DNA from: Paenibacillus sp.
GTDB lineage: Bacteria; Bacteroidota; Bacteroidia; Bacteroidales; Muribaculaceae
Length of the DNA: 64,000 bases
Reading direction: 5' to 3'
NCBI GenBank assembly: GCA_023663345.1
Contig: JAMPHR010000003.1
Span: 26,989-90,988 of the forward strand
Below are positions 48,666 to 58,981 of this stretch, in pieces (the first letter of the stretch is position 1; each line of letters begins with the position of its first letter). The notes beneath the pieces are model-generated. The model was given only the letters and a program-made list of their open reading frames with translations, did no database searches and was not told the DNA's origin. The position numbers and the translations under genes were made by a program.

Positions 48666-51640
48666 TACCGGCGGCATAATAGTTTGAATTGACAGAACTC
48701 GCAGCTCTCCTCTTTCTTGGCCTGGGTAAACGGGGTGTCGGAGAGCACTATCTCGCGCACCAGAGCGCTGAACCGCTCCATGTATTCATCCAGGATCTCG
48801 TGATAGTCGGTGAACGGTGTCTTGCCAAACATTATCGGTTTCAGTCCCTCGGTGTAGATGGTGCGGAACTTGTAGATGAACGGCTGTATAGGCCCTTTGT
48901 AGCGCTCCCTCTCGGCATAAGCCTTGGCGTAGAACATCAGCTGAAGTATGGCCTTGCGTCTGTCGCTCACAGTGGGGTCAAACAATTGGTCCAGATCCTT
49001 GAACGCCGTCGGATCGCCTCCGGTCTTGTAGTCGATGATGCGTATGGTGCCCTGGGTAGGGTCGCCGTAGTGGCCCGGAGGATACACGCGGTCCACGCGG
49101 TCGAGATACTGCTTGATATTTATGGTGAGGTCGGGGGCCAGAGTCATGGTCCCCGAGATGGGAAGCTCGGCGGCGATGAAGTCAAACGGGGCAAACTGCT
49201 TCTCCTGCTCAAACATGCGCGTGAGGATGTATTTGGTGAGATTGCCCATCACCCTTGCTTCGCCGATCAGTGGAGTCTGGTCCCCCTTGCCGTGCTTGTT
49301 GAACAGATCGTTCACTGCCTCGGTGATCAGTCGGTCGAGTCGTCCTTTGGAAGTTATGAGGCTGTCGAGCATCTCAGCGGTGATTTTCACTGCCGGCGCG
49401 TCACCTTTCCATTCCATGTAGGCCTGCTGAACCACGGCGTGTACTATCGAGCCGTATGTGGCGCTGTCCATATAATCGGTCGGCTCGGTATCAGTGTTTA
49501 GCTCACACAGACTTTTCAGATAGAACTGCAACGGACAGTTGATGTAATCGTTGATCAGCGAGGCCGAGAGCCGTTTGCCTCCCGGAGTGCAGAACGTCAT
49601 GAGCTGGCTCTTGATCTCGGGAGTCCTCTCTATATTGATCACCGGCTTCTCCTTGGGTGTGAATTCGTAGGCTCCGAGCGAGTGGTGTATCTTGCACTCG
49701 GGGTGCAGATAGAGCAGCTGGGTGATGTATCTCGACATCTCGCTTGTGTAGGTGGGACCGTTGCGGGAGTCATAATATATTGTCACCTTGCTCGCCCGGC
49801 TTATGAGTCGGTAGAAATAGTAGGCGTAGATGGATTCCTGATAGTCGGTGGTGGCCATGCCGTAGCTCTGGCGCAGTGAGTCGGGGATGAACGAGCGCGT
49901 GTAATGTTTGCGCGGGAATATGTGCTCGTTCATCGACAGGAGTATCAGGTTGTTGAAATCGAGGGCGCGGGTCTCGAGCACTCCCATCATCTGCAGTCCG
50001 CGTAGCGGCTCGCCCACGAAATTGACCGACACTCCGGCTATGGCTTTCTGCAACAGTTGTATGAAGGTGGAGTCGCGCATCTCAATTTTCCATCGGTCGG
50101 CGGCGTTCTTCAGGTCGTTGAGCGCGTCGAGATAGGCGTGTATGAAGAACACCTCCACCTTGTTGTCGTCGGGCTTAAGAGCCTCGCGCAATGATGTGAG
50201 CAGTGTGTGGAAATAGGCATATACATCCTCGATGGAATTTGGGTCGGATATGGGGGTGAACACATATCCTATATTGGGCGCTGTCTCGCGTGCCACCGAT
50301 GCCGGGAGCATGTAGATGCGCTGTGTGGCAAAGAGTGTGGTGAGCGCATTGCACCCCTCGCGGTCGATCGACGACAATAGCGGATGGGATATCACTTTCT
50401 TTACATCTTCGTGGAAATAACTCCACTCTCCGCGAGTCTCGGTGGCCCGCAGATGCAGGCTCACCAGCGAATTTATCAGAGAGGCAAACGATGTGGTCCT
50501 CATCGGCAATCCCATCGTCACATTGAGAGGCATCTCTTTTGTCTCCCCATTGTCAGCCGGAACCTCGCATTTGATTCTCGGAATCGAGTGTATCATAGGG
50601 ATCAGGAGCGAGTCGTCGGGTAGCACTACGGCGGTGTCAATGGCATTCTCAGGATTGGATATGGTGCCGTCCTCGATCCATTCCTCCAGGGTGTGGCCGG
50701 CCATCTTGGCCTGGCCAACCGATGAGGGTAATCCTTTCAGGGATATTTCGGGAAACTGGCCGTCGGGGATAGGGTAGCGGGCGTTGAGGTCGTAGCGCGA
50801 CTTGAATCGGGCGGCGTTGCGGTCGATAAAGCGCGATGCGGCATTGCCTTTCACCCTCATGGCCGGCGATGCGTTGTCCCAATAGAAATCGGCCACTCCT
50901 CGGGCATCGAGGTTGCCGAATATCGACAGCTCGGCCAGGGTAAGCACATTGAAGCCTACAAATATGTATCGTGAATGGGACAGATCGGACGTGTGGCATC
51001 GGCGCAGATGCTCCACGGCGTCCCTCACGATCATGCCCTGGGTTCCCATTCCGCATCCGCGCAGGGTGGAGGTGTAAGCGCGGTAGAGAGGATCGAGCAC
51101 CTCCCACAGTTTCAGGAATTTCTGCTCGAGCGGGGTGGGGGAGTTGTAATGCAGGTGTTGCCAGAAATTCTCCGGCGAGTGAGGGGTGAACTGCTCACCC
51201 CAGTATTTCTCGAGTATGGCCCGCTGGTCGTCGGTGAGATAATTGGCGTTGACCTCGCGGTAGCGTTTCAGGTTGACAAAAAGCCTTGACGGATCCACCA
51301 GATACAGGTCCACATCGTTGAAATCGCTTAATATCATCTCGCCCCAGAACATGAAGCGGTCAAAGTCGATATCCTCGCCTCCTATCTTGCGGTATTCGTT
51401 GTATAGGATAAACAGCTGTTCCATCCTCGGGGCCTCGACCAACGGCACTATACGGGCCGTAAGGTCGCCTATGGTGGCGATCTCGGGCATGATGAACGGT
51501 TGTCCGGCAACCATTTTCATCAGATGATGCCTGAAGAAAGTTCCGCTTCGTTTATTTGGAAATACGAAGCAGAAATCCATCATCCCGCCCCGCTCATTCT
51601 CAAGATATACCTCTGCTATCTGCTCTAAAAACGATTTCAT
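48665..51640 (-). CDS. AddB-like PD-(D/E)XK nuclease
   Basis: A 991-residue protein resembling the AddB subunit of AddAB recombination nucleases. The N-terminal half is a degenerate helicase-like region (FCFVFPNKRSGTFFRHHL, ATIGDLTARIV). The C-terminal nuclease has LSASLINDYINCPLQFYLKSL, a helix carrying the first cluster cysteine, then IRIIDYKTGGDPTAF with the catalytic Asp and Lys, and SCEFCQFKLLCRR, which supplies the remaining iron-sulfur cysteines. It is expected to work with AddA, which is not in this window. It overlaps both neighbours by single bases (TAATG junctions), so holB, this gene and hemW are translationally linked. Confidence 0.85.
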   Translation of the reverse strand: MKSFLEQIAEVYLENERGGMMDFCFVFPNKRSGTFFRHHLMKMVAGQPFIMPEIATIGDLTARIVPLVEAPRMEQLFILYNEYRKIGGEDIDFDRFMFWGEMILSDFNDVDLYLVDPSRLFVNLKRYREVNANYLTDDQRAILEKYWGEQFTPHSPENFWQHLHYNSPTPLEQKFLKLWEVLDPLYRAYTSTLRGCGMGTQGMIVRDAVEHLRRCHTSDLSHSRYIFVGFNVLTLAELSIFGNLDARGVADFYWDNASPAMRVKGNAASRFIDRNAARFKSRYDLNARYPIPDGQFPEISLKGLPSSVGQAKMAGHTLEEWIEDGTISNPENAIDTAVVLPDDSLLIPMIHSIPRIKCEVPADNGETKEMPLNVTMGLPMRTTSFASLINSLVSLHLRATETRGEWSYFHEDVKKVISHPLLSSIDREGCNALTTLFATQRIYMLPASVARETAPNIGYVFTPISDPNSIEDVYAYFHTLLTSLREALKPDDNKVEVFFIHAYLDALNDLKNAADRWKIEMRDSTFIQLLQKAIAGVSVNFVGEPLRGLQMMGVLETRALDFNNLILLSMNEHIFPRKHYTRSFIPDSLRQSYGMATTDYQESIYAYYFYRLISRASKVTIYYDSRNGPTYTSEMSRYITQLLYLHPECKIHHSLGAYEFTPKEKPVINIERTPEIKSQLMTFCTPGGKRLSASLINDYINCPLQFYLKSLCELNTDTEPTDYMDSATYGSIVHAVVQQAYMEWKGDAPAVKITAEMLDSLITSKGRLDRLITEAVNDLFNKHGKGDQTPLIGEARVMGNLTKYILTRMFEQEKQFAPFDFIAAELPISGTMTLAPDLTINIKQYLDRVDRVYPPGHYGDPTQGTIRIIDYKTGGDPTAFKDLDQLFDPTVSDRRKAILQLMFYAKAYAERERYKGPIQPFIYKFRTIYTEGLKPIMFGKTPFTDYHEILDEYMERFSALVREIVLSDTPFTQAKKEESCEFCQFKLLCRR

Positions 51641-52770
51641 TAAAAGTTCTTGATAAGGATGATCATCTTGATGGCGAAGTCAAAGTTCACGATTTTGCCG
51701 TTGGCGTTGCCGGCGATGTCGATGGAGGCGCGGTTCATCTGGCGGATAATCTCCTCGGCATTATTTTCGGTGATGAAGCGGGCAAACCTTTCGCTGAACT
51801 GCGACTCGGTGCGGTTCATGTAGGTGAGTTCCTCCACATGGAGATTGTACACAAAGTTCTCGCGTATCAGCCGTTGGCAATAATCGTAGAATTTCACCTC
51901 CTGCTCCCTGCCCATGGCGGTGACATCCGCGCTCCATTGTTTCAGTCCCCTAACATCACGCTGATAGGCCAGGCGCATCAGCTGGACGAAATAATCGAAG
52001 AACATGCGGCTCACGCTTGTGGCATCCACCGATTTCAAGGCTGCGTTCACGTTCCCCGAGGCTATATGGGCCAGAGCCATGGCATCCTGCTGATCCATCG
52101 CCAGGCGTGATGAGAGATATGAGGCCACCGATGCGTCGTCGAGGCGAGTCACCTCGATAGGACGGCACCGTGACTTTATGGTGGGGAGGATCGAGGATGC
52201 GTCGTTGCTCACGAGGATGAACACCGTGTCGGGAAACGGCTCCTCGATGAGTTTGAGCAACTTGTTGGCGGCCTGCTCGTTCATCTTTTCGGGAAGCCAC
52301 ATCACGGTGATCTTGTAGCGCGAGGCCGTGGCCGATACCGCGAGCCGGCGCTCGAGCTCGGCACTCTCGTAGACATATATTATAGGCTGGGCGTTCTTCT
52401 TGTCAAACGATGAGGCCCAGCGGTCGAAATCCATGAACGGGCTTGCGTTGATGAACTCACGGAACTCGTCGAGATAGTCGTCCGACACCGGCTCCTTGAG
52501 CTTATCGGTCTTGACCACAGGAAACACGTATCGGGTATCGACATGGTTGAACGACCTGTGTTGCAGACATGCGTTGCACTGCTCGCACGGTTCCCCATCG
52601 GTGGTAGGATTCTCGCAATGGAGATATTGGGCAAAGGTCCTGGCAAGCATGAACTTGCCTGCCCCAGCCGGGCCGTGAAGCAGAAGCGCGTGGGGCACAC
52701 GGCCGTCTGCCACCATGTCGCGCAACTGGCGTTTTACATTCTCGTGAGATGGGATGTCCTTGAATTTCAT
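51640..52770 (-). CDS. holB: DNA polymerase III subunit delta'
   Basis: A 376-residue AAA+ clamp-loader subunit. Residues 33-40 form the Walker A-like loop (GPAGAGKF), followed by a zinc-binding cluster (HCENPTTDGEPCEQCNAC) and KMNEQAANKLLKLIEEPFPDTVFILVSND (in part), with the SRC sensor motif in TIKSRC. These match delta-prime/DnaX-type proteins; delta-prime is preferred for length and the single copy. The start at 52770 (MKFKDIPSHENVKRQL) is chosen since a TAAATTTG -7 element overlaps the longer reading frame just upstream. It leads the holB-addB-hemW operon. Confidence 0.88.
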   Translation of the reverse strand: MKFKDIPSHENVKRQLRDMVADGRVPHALLLHGPAGAGKFMLARTFAQYLHCENPTTDGEPCEQCNACLQHRSFNHVDTRYVFPVVKTDKLKEPVSDDYLDEFREFINASPFMDFDRWASSFDKKNAQPIIYVYESAELERRLAVSATASRYKITVMWLPEKMNEQAANKLLKLIEEPFPDTVFILVSNDASSILPTIKSRCRPIEVTRLDDASVASYLSSRLAMDQQDAMALAHIASGNVNAALKSVDATSVSRMFFDYFVQLMRLAYQRDVRGLKQWSADVTAMGREQEVKFYDYCQRLIRENFVYNLHVEELTYMNRTESQFSERFARFITENNAEEIIRQMNRASIDIAGNANGKIVNFDFAIKMIILIKNF

Positions 52771-52775
52771 ATTTG

Positions 52776-52783
52776 CAAATTTA
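52776..52783 (-). promoter_or_regulatory. -7 promoter element of holB operon, near-leaderless
   Basis: On the minus strand TAAATTTG matches TAnnTTTG and ends 5 bp before the holB ATG, so the transcript would begin at or within a base or two of the start codon. Confidence 0.55.
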
Positions 52784-52868
52784 GCTAAATTTGGCAAGAA
52801 TCCTGAGTGGAATTGCAGTAAAATAAATTTTAAACAGTTTCTTAGTTGTGTCATTAGTTATAATTGAC

Positions 52869-52876
52869 TAATTTTG
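52869..52876 (+). promoter_or_regulatory. -7 promoter element for patatin gene
   Basis: TAATTTTG matches TAnnTTTG, 28 bp before the patatin ATG, divergent from the holB promoter. Confidence 0.55.
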
Positions 52877-52904
52877 CAATATACAATGGTGACCTGTTTA
52901 TCCA

Positions 52905-53708
52905 ATGCTTGACATGCTCCGATTTTCCCGTAAACCGTATAAGCTGGGCCTTGTGCTCAGCGGTGGCGGTGCGCGCGGTTTTGCCCATGCCGGAGCCTTG
53001 CAGGCTCTTGAGGAGATGGGCATAAAGCCTGATATAATAGCGGGCGTGAGTGCCGGGGCCGTTGTCACGGTGATGTATGCGTCGGGCATGAGGCCCCACG
53101 ATATACTCCAGTCATTCGCCGACGCGAAATTCGGCAGCTTTGCCGAGCTCGCGGTGCCTCGCGACGGATTCTTCTCGATGGACGGATTCCGCAAGTTCCT
53201 GCGCAAACAGGTGGGATATTCCGATATTTCCGAACTGCCCATCCCCTCGGTGGTATGCGCCACCGATCTGCTCAACAACAAGGCTGTGGCATTTACCGAG
53301 GGTGACATCGCCGAGCGTGTGTCGGCCTCATGCAGTATCCCCATCGTGTTCAAACCTGTGAAGATCGATGGGGTGACATACGTGGACGGAGGTGTCGTGG
53401 CCAATCTTCCGGCCTGGGCCTTGCGTGACAAGTGCAAGTATCTGATAGGGATAAACTGCTCGCCGTTGCCACGGCGCGGTCAGCCCAAATCGATACTCGA
53501 CATAGCCCAGCTCACCTATGATATTCTGGTCAAGACCAACACCATCCCCCAGATGGAGCTGTGCGACCTGGCAATCAGCATCAATGACATAGCGAAATAC
53601 AAAGTATTTAACCTCAAAGAAATCAACAGGGTGTTCCGCTCGGGATACGACAGCACGATGCAGGCCTTGCTTCAGGCCGGATTTGTGCGTCCGTCCGGTG
53701 CCAAGTGA
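52905..53708 (+). CDS. Patatin-like phospholipase
   Basis: A 267-residue patatin-family acyl hydrolase. The oxyanion loop is SGGGARGFAHAG near residues 19-30, the nucleophile Ser49 lies in GVSAG, and the catalytic Asp161 lies in YVDGGVVANLP, giving the complete Ser-Asp dyad. There is no signal peptide and no C-terminal barrel, so it is of the short cytoplasmic RssA/YlbK-like group rather than the outer-membrane type. Probable role is lipid turnover at the inner membrane. It is 26 bp upstream of a GH13 gene and probably co-transcribed. Confidence 0.9.
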   Translation: MLDMLRFSRKPYKLGLVLSGGGARGFAHAGALQALEEMGIKPDIIAGVSAGAVVTVMYASGMRPHDILQSFADAKFGSFAELAVPRDGFFSMDGFRKFLRKQVGYSDISELPIPSVVCATDLLNNKAVAFTEGDIAERVSASCSIPIVFKPVKIDGVTYVDGGVVANLPAWALRDKCKYLIGINCSPLPRRGQPKSILDIAQLTYDILVKTNTIPQMELCDLAISINDIAKYKVFNLKEINRVFRSGYDSTMQALLQAGFVRPSGAK

Positions 53709-53734
53709 ACCCCAAAAGCCTTATCTGAATTCCA

Positions 53735-55438
53735 ATGAACCGTAAACCGATCATCTACCAGCTCTTTCCCCGTCTATTCACTAATACCAACACAACCTGT
53801 ATCCCCAACGGCACCATTTCTCAGAATGGCGTGGGGAAAATGAACGATATTACCGACAAGGTGCTCAACGGCATCAAGGAGCTCGGTGTCACCGCCGTGT
53901 GGTACACAGGGGTAATAGAACATGCCACCAAGACCGATTACAGCGATCAGGGAATCACTCCCCCCGACAATCCCCATGTGGTGAAAGGCGAGGCCGGCTC
54001 GCCCTATGCCATCAAGGACTATTACGATATCGATCCCGATATCGCTGTAAATGTCGACGAGCGCATGGCCGAGTTCGAGGCTCTTGTGGCCCGCACCCAC
54101 GATGCCGGACTCGAAGTGATAATTGATTTCGTGCCCAATCACACGGCCCGTTGCTATCACTCCGATGCGGCGCCCGCAGGTATCGAGGATTTCGGTGCCC
54201 ACGATGATACCGGCATGTTCTTCACCCCCAACAACAATTACTACTACATCACCCGTCAGCTTTTCGCTCCATCCATAGATCTGGGAAGCGGTAAGAAAGC
54301 ATACGTGGAATTTCCCGCCAAGGCTACGGGCGATGACTGTTTCTCGGCATTCCCCGGTGTCAACAACTGGTATGAGACCGTGAAGCTCAATTATGGCCGT
54401 GATCCCTTCAACGGTTCCGGTCATTACGATCCTATCCCCGACACGTGGTTCAAGATGCTCCACATCCTCCGCTTTTGGGCATCGAAGGGGGTTGATGCGT
54501 TCCGTTGCGACATGGTGTTCATGGTGCCTCTGGAATTTTGGCAGTGGGCCATCCCCAATGTCAAGGACCGTTATCCCCATGTGAAATTCATCGCCGAGAT
54601 ATATGATGTGTCGCTCTACCGCGATTTCATTTTCACCGGAGGTTTCGACTATCTCTATGACAAGGTGAACCTTTACGACACGCTCCGTGGCATCCAGTGC
54701 TCCAACTATTCGGCCGCTACCATCACTAATTGCTGGCAGACAGTCGAGGGTATCCAGCCCCACATGCTCAACTTCCTCGAGAATCACGATGAGCAGCGTT
54801 TCGGTTCCAAGTTCTATGCCGGAGATCCTGCCAAGGTGATCCCCTCGCTCGTGGTCAGCTCGATGATCTCGACCGGTCCGATGATGATATATGCCGGACA
54901 GGAGCTCGGCGAGCAGGCTACCGATTCCGAGGGTTTCAGCGGATACGATGGCCGTACCACTATATTTGACTACTGGAGCCTCGGCACCCTGCGCAGGTGG
55001 TACAACGACGGCAACCCCGACGGTTCACAGCTTACACCCCGCGAGCGTTGGCTCAGAGCCAAGTATGCCACCATACTCAAGCTCTGCAACACCGAGAAGG
55101 CCATCTCCCACGGTCGCTTCTACGATCTGATGTATGTCAACTATCAGAACCCCACTCTCAATCCTCATCGCCAGTATGTGTTCATGCGTAGCCAGGAGGG
55201 TGTGACATTGCTTATAGCCGTAAACTTCTCGTCCGATTCATGCGATCTCGCCGTGAACATCCCCCGTCATGCACTCGAGATGCTCAATATCCCCGAGGGA
55301 CAGGTGATGGCCCGCGAACTGCTCACCGGAGAGACCGATTTCAAGACCCTCTCATCCACCGAGCCTTTCGCCACCATGATTCCCCCCTACGATGCTGTGG
55401 TGTGGCGCATCAAGCACCGTGACGTTCGCGAGAAATAA
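53735..55438 (+). CDS. Cytoplasmic GH13 alpha-amylase-family enzyme
   Basis: A 567-residue (beta/alpha)8 glycosidase. Conserved regions appear in order: VIIDFVPNHTAR (region I), VDAFRCDM with nucleophile Asp259 (region II), FIAEIYD with Glu288 (region III) and FLENHDEQR with Asp352 (region IV). The catalytic triad is complete. There is no signal peptide, so it acts on internal maltodextrin or glycogen, or as a sugar transferase. The opening MNRKPIIYQLFPRLFTNTNT and the inserted segment with NTNTTCIPNG are typical of a Bacteroidetes GH13 subgroup whose exact substrate I cannot name. A strong terminator follows. Confidence 0.9.
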   Translation: MNRKPIIYQLFPRLFTNTNTTCIPNGTISQNGVGKMNDITDKVLNGIKELGVTAVWYTGVIEHATKTDYSDQGITPPDNPHVVKGEAGSPYAIKDYYDIDPDIAVNVDERMAEFEALVARTHDAGLEVIIDFVPNHTARCYHSDAAPAGIEDFGAHDDTGMFFTPNNNYYYITRQLFAPSIDLGSGKKAYVEFPAKATGDDCFSAFPGVNNWYETVKLNYGRDPFNGSGHYDPIPDTWFKMLHILRFWASKGVDAFRCDMVFMVPLEFWQWAIPNVKDRYPHVKFIAEIYDVSLYRDFIFTGGFDYLYDKVNLYDTLRGIQCSNYSAATITNCWQTVEGIQPHMLNFLENHDEQRFGSKFYAGDPAKVIPSLVVSSMISTGPMMIYAGQELGEQATDSEGFSGYDGRTTIFDYWSLGTLRRWYNDGNPDGSQLTPRERWLRAKYATILKLCNTEKAISHGRFYDLMYVNYQNPTLNPHRQYVFMRSQEGVTLLIAVNFSSDSCDLAVNIPRHALEMLNIPEGQVMARELLTGETDFKTLSSTEPFATMIPPYDAVVWRIKHRDVREK

Positions 55439-55475
55439 TAGAAGGCGTTTCCGTTCGCCTAATCTATGATATACC

Positions 55476-55517
55476 AATTGCCCCCGAAAGCTCTGAGCCG
55501 AGTTTTCGGGGGCAATT
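55476..55517. terminator. Convergent intrinsic terminator
   Basis: AATTGCCCCCGAAA pairs with TTTCGGGGGCAATT (14 bp), followed by TTTCTT; lies between the GH13 gene and the convergent GT32 gene. Confidence 0.8.
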
Positions 55518-55529
55518 TTTCTTCGCGGG

Positions 55530-56318
55530 TTACTGTTTCGGCTTTATCCCCAGTATCTTCATCATTCCCGGGAAGAAACCTTTTTTGTTCTCACCGAGCA
55601 GGGCGAGAATCAGTTTCTTGCGTATGAAGTAGGGGATTATCCTGTACTTCTTGCGCAGACGCATGTATTCGGGCGTGTTGCGTATCTGCCATGTTCCGGC
55701 AAAATAATGTATGGCATGGGTATTATCCGTGACGCATCCCGGATTGCGCGAGTAGGCATACGAATCCTTGGGGCAGAAATACTCGCGTGGATATATGGTT
55801 ATGAGCCCCGGGAAATCCTGTAGACTGTCGTCCATCCTCAGTCCGTGGCGTTTCATGTAGTCGGTCATCACGGCCACATTGGTAGTGGTGTCGGTGGTGC
55901 CGTCCTCTCTTATGAAATGTCGTTTGGAATATTCCGCAAGGTTTTCGCTTACATATTTTCCTCCTTTCGCCGATCCTATCACTCCGGTGGTCACATGCCC
56001 TGCATCCTCGAAACCCGAAAATGCCTCATGGCCGAGAAATCCGTCCAACGGTTTCAGCACCTCCACGTCAGTATCCATATACACGCCCCCTTCCGAAGCG
56101 AGCGCATAGAGCCTGGCCACATCCGACACGAAAGCATATTTCCCCGCATCGTAGGCCTCCCTCACGTAGGGAAACATATCCAGGTCGAAATTACTCTCGT
56201 TCCATTCCTTTATCTCATAGTCGGGACAATGTCTCCTCCACGACCCGATATATCTCACTGTGTCCTCAGGTAGAGGTTTCCCGCCAAACCAGCAGTAATG
56301 TATTTTCTTTGGAATCAT
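55530..56318 (-). CDS. Glycosyltransferase with DXD motif (GT32-like)
   Basis: A 262-residue glycosyltransferase beginning MIPKKIHYCWFGGKPLPEDT, the standard opening of the OCH1/GT32-like family. The acidic metal-binding motif is in ALASEGGVYMDTDVEVLKPLD near residues 75-95, preceded by KYAFVSDVARLYAL. The C-terminus is basic. Such enzymes add sugars to surface polysaccharide or LPS. It stands alone here, without other glycan-assembly genes alongside, so the acceptor is unknown. Confidence 0.88.
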   Translation of the reverse strand: MIPKKIHYCWFGGKPLPEDTVRYIGSWRRHCPDYEIKEWNESNFDLDMFPYVREAYDAGKYAFVSDVARLYALASEGGVYMDTDVEVLKPLDGFLGHEAFSGFEDAGHVTTGVIGSAKGGKYVSENLAEYSKRHFIREDGTTDTTTNVAVMTDYMKRHGLRMDDSLQDFPGLITIYPREYFCPKDSYAYSRNPGCVTDNTHAIHYFAGTWQIRNTPEYMRLRKKYRIIPYFIRKKLILALLGENKKGFFPGMMKILGIKPKQ

Positions 56319-56451
56319 GTTAGCGCCCGGGTGTTGTATTGCAGATTGCTGATGCTTATTCCGAGATCTATTAAAAACGACCTCTTATCCAATATGCCGG
56401 CAAAGGTATCGTGTTTTTTCATGATATGCAAGCCCCGTAAGTGAAAAGAAA

Positions 56452-56494
56452 AAAGGTTAAAGACCGGGATCACCTCCTCAGGTCTTTAACCTTT
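56452..56494 (-). terminator. Intrinsic terminator of pnp
   Basis: GGTCTTTAACC pairs within a 14-bp stem (56452-56465 with 56481-56494). Read on the minus strand it is followed by TTTTTTCTTTTC. Confidence 0.8.
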
Positions 56495-56516
56495 ATATTA
56501 TAGTCGTTAATGCTGT

Positions 56517-58760
56517 TTAGTCACGACGGGGCTCGCGACGGGGACGGTCGCCACCTTCACGGCGGGGTCCGCGGTCGCCACGCTCGCGGCGGTCACCACC
56601 CTCACGACGGGGACGGTCGCCACGGGGAGCACGCTCGCGCTCTACGTATCCTTCGGGTTTGGGCTGAAGGGCACGCATAGACAGGCGGTACTTGCCGGTC
56701 TTCTTGTCGATCTCGATCAGCTTCACCTCCACCTGGTCGCCTTCCTTAAGTCCGGAAGCCTCCATGTTCTCGAGGCGATCCCATGAGATCTCCGAGATGT
56801 GGAGCAGACCGTCGCGGTTGGGCATGAACTCGACAAATGCACCGAACTCGAGGATCGAGCGCACCTTGCCGGTATATACCTTGCCCTCCTCGGGAAGCTC
56901 AACGATAGCGTTGATCATCTCGAGAGCCTTGTCGATCGAAGGCTTGTTGGCAGCAGCCACCTCGATGTATCCGCCGTCGGGGATCTCGTCGATGCTTACG
57001 GTAGCGCCGCTGGCCTCCTGGATACCCTGGATCACCTTTCCGCCCGGGCCAATCACAGCACCGATCAGCTCCTTGGGGATGAGCATGGTCACGATGCGGG
57101 GCACGTGAGGCTTGTAGTCCTCGCGGGGTGCGGGGATGGTCTCCTCGATCTTGTCGAGGATATGAAGACGGCCTTCCTTGGCCTGGTTGAGAGCTTTCTC
57201 GAGGATCTCATAGCTGAGACCGTCCACCTTGATGTCCATCTGGGTGGCGGTGATACCGTTGCGGGTACCTGTCACCTTGAAGTCCATGTCGCCCAGGTGG
57301 TCCTCATCGCCGAGGATATCGGAGAGCACTGCATACTTCTCGCCGTCCGAGATCAGACCCATTGCGATACCGCTCACGGGGCGCTTCATCTTCACGCCTG
57401 CATCGAGCAGTGAGAGTGTGCCGGCACATACGGTGGCCATCGACGACGAGCCGTTGCTCTCGAGGATGTCGCTCACGATGCGGCATACGTAGGGGAAATC
57501 ATCGGGGAACATACGCTTGAGTGCGCGGTGGGCAAGATTGCCGTGTCCTACCTCGCGACGGCCTACACCGCGGGGTGCGCGGGCTTCGCCGGTCGAGAAG
57601 GGGGGGAAGTTATAGTGGAGCAGGAAGCGCTCGCGACCCTGGTTGAGCACGTCGTCGAGGATCTTCTCGTCGAGCTTGGTGCCGAGGGTCACGGTAGCGA
57701 GCGACTGGGTCTCACCGCGGGTGAACACGGCTGATCCGTGAGGTCCGGGCAGGTAGTCGGTCTCGCACCAGATGGGGCGGATCTCGTTGGTCTTACGGCC
57801 GTCGAGACGTATGCCCTCGTCGAGCACACAGCGGCGCATGGCCTCTTTCTCCACGTCGTGATAGTAACGCTTCACAAGGGGAGCCTTCTCCTCGCGCTCC
57901 TCCTCGGGGAGTGAGTCGATGTATTCCTCGCAGATGGCGTCGAAGCTGTCCTGGCGCCAGTGCTTGTCGGCACATCCGGCCTTGGCGATGGCATAAGCCT
58001 TGTCGTAGCACTTCTCGCGCACATCCTTGCGCAGATCCTCGTCGTTCACCTCGTGGCAGTATTCGCGCTTCACGGTTGCTCCGGCTTCCTCGGCCAGTTC
58101 CATCTGAGCTTTGCACTGCTCCTTGATGGCTTCGTGAGCCACGCGGAGGGCTTCGAGGAGGTCAGCTTCGCTTACCTCGTTCATCTCGCCCTCTACCATC
58201 ATGATGTTGTCGTAGGTAGCGCCTACCATCAGCTCCATGTCGGCCTTCTCGCACTGCTCGAAGGTGGGGTTGATTACAAACTGTCCGTCAATACGGGCCA
58301 CACGCACCTCGGAGATGGGGCCGTTGAAAGGAATGTCGCTCACAGCCATGGCAGCTGAGGCGGCGAGTCCGGCAAGAGCGTCGGGCATATCGACACCGTC
58401 GGCCGAGTACATGGTCACCTGTACGATGGTGTCAGCATGATAATTGTCGGGGAAAAGGGGGCGGAGTGCGCGGTCAACGAGGCGTGAGGTTAAGATTTCG
58501 TAGTCGCCTGCACGGCCTTCGCGCTTAGTGAAACCGCCGGGGAAACGTCCGTTGGACGAGAATTTTTCTTTGTACTCTACAGTCAGGGGCATAAAGTCAA
58601 CACCTTCGCCGGCCTCCTTGGCCGAGCATACTGTAGCGAGGAGCATGGTGTTGCCCATGCGTAATTCTACCGCTCCATCGGCTTGCTTGGCCAGCTTACC
58701 TGTCTCCAGGGTGATTGTGCGGCCATCGGGCAGCGCGATGGTTTTTTTGATTGGATTCAT
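56517..58760 (-). CDS. pnp: Polynucleotide phosphorylase
   Basis: A 747-residue phosphorolytic 3'-5' exoribonuclease of RNA decay. It has two RNase PH cores ([60 protein letters not shown]), a KH domain ([17 protein letters not shown]) and an S1 domain ([28 protein letters not shown]). The tail after residue about 705 is made of Arg/Gly/Asp-rich repeats (such as [20 protein letters not shown]), which probably bind RNA or other degradosome-like partners. A TAACTTTG promoter element lies 122 bp upstream. Confidence 0.97.
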   Translation of the reverse strand: MNPIKKTIALPDGRTITLETGKLAKQADGAVELRMGNTMLLATVCSAKEAGEGVDFMPLTVEYKEKFSSNGRFPGGFTKREGRAGDYEILTSRLVDRALRPLFPDNYHADTIVQVTMYSADGVDMPDALAGLAASAAMAVSDIPFNGPISEVRVARIDGQFVINPTFEQCEKADMELMVGATYDNIMMVEGEMNEVSEADLLEALRVAHEAIKEQCKAQMELAEEAGATVKREYCHEVNDEDLRKDVREKCYDKAYAIAKAGCADKHWRQDSFDAICEEYIDSLPEEEREEKAPLVKRYYHDVEKEAMRRCVLDEGIRLDGRKTNEIRPIWCETDYLPGPHGSAVFTRGETQSLATVTLGTKLDEKILDDVLNQGRERFLLHYNFPPFSTGEARAPRGVGRREVGHGNLAHRALKRMFPDDFPYVCRIVSDILESNGSSSMATVCAGTLSLLDAGVKMKRPVSGIAMGLISDGEKYAVLSDILGDEDHLGDMDFKVTGTRNGITATQMDIKVDGLSYEILEKALNQAKEGRLHILDKIEETIPAPREDYKPHVPRIVTMLIPKELIGAVIGPGGKVIQGIQEASGATVSIDEIPDGGYIEVAAANKPSIDKALEMINAIVELPEEGKVYTGKVRSILEFGAFVEFMPNRDGLLHISEISWDRLENMEASGLKEGDQVEVKLIEIDKKTGKYRLSMRALQPKPEGYVERERAPRGDRPRREGGDRRERGDRGPRREGGDRPRREPRRD

Positions 58761-58881
58761 AAAATGTGTTTAATTCAGCTTTATTGTTTTCTTCGTTTTT
58801 GCAGCTTAAGGGGAGAGCGTGGTGTGTCCCGTCATGGCCGGCCCGTAAGCCGGGAATTGTGGCGAGTTCACACGGATTTTG

Positions 58882-58889
58882 CAAAGTTA
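58882..58889 (-). promoter_or_regulatory. -7 promoter element for pnp
   Basis: On the minus strand TAACTTTG matches TAnnTTTG. The leader of about 115 nt includes a CCGGC/GCCGG hairpin around 58840-58860 that could serve in post-transcriptional control. Confidence 0.6.
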
Positions 58890-58981
58890 ACAATTATTTT
58901 CCAATATTTTAGATGCTTAACCCTTAATAAATACAAAAACTGCCCTACAACATATTCAGGGCACGATATGCGGGTGTTTTC

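Noticed and set aside
57600..57606. Run of seven G in pnp as another contingency tract
   Set aside because: On the coding strand it encodes the conserved [10 protein letters not shown] motif in frame in the middle of an intact essential-type gene; it is short and not near the start.
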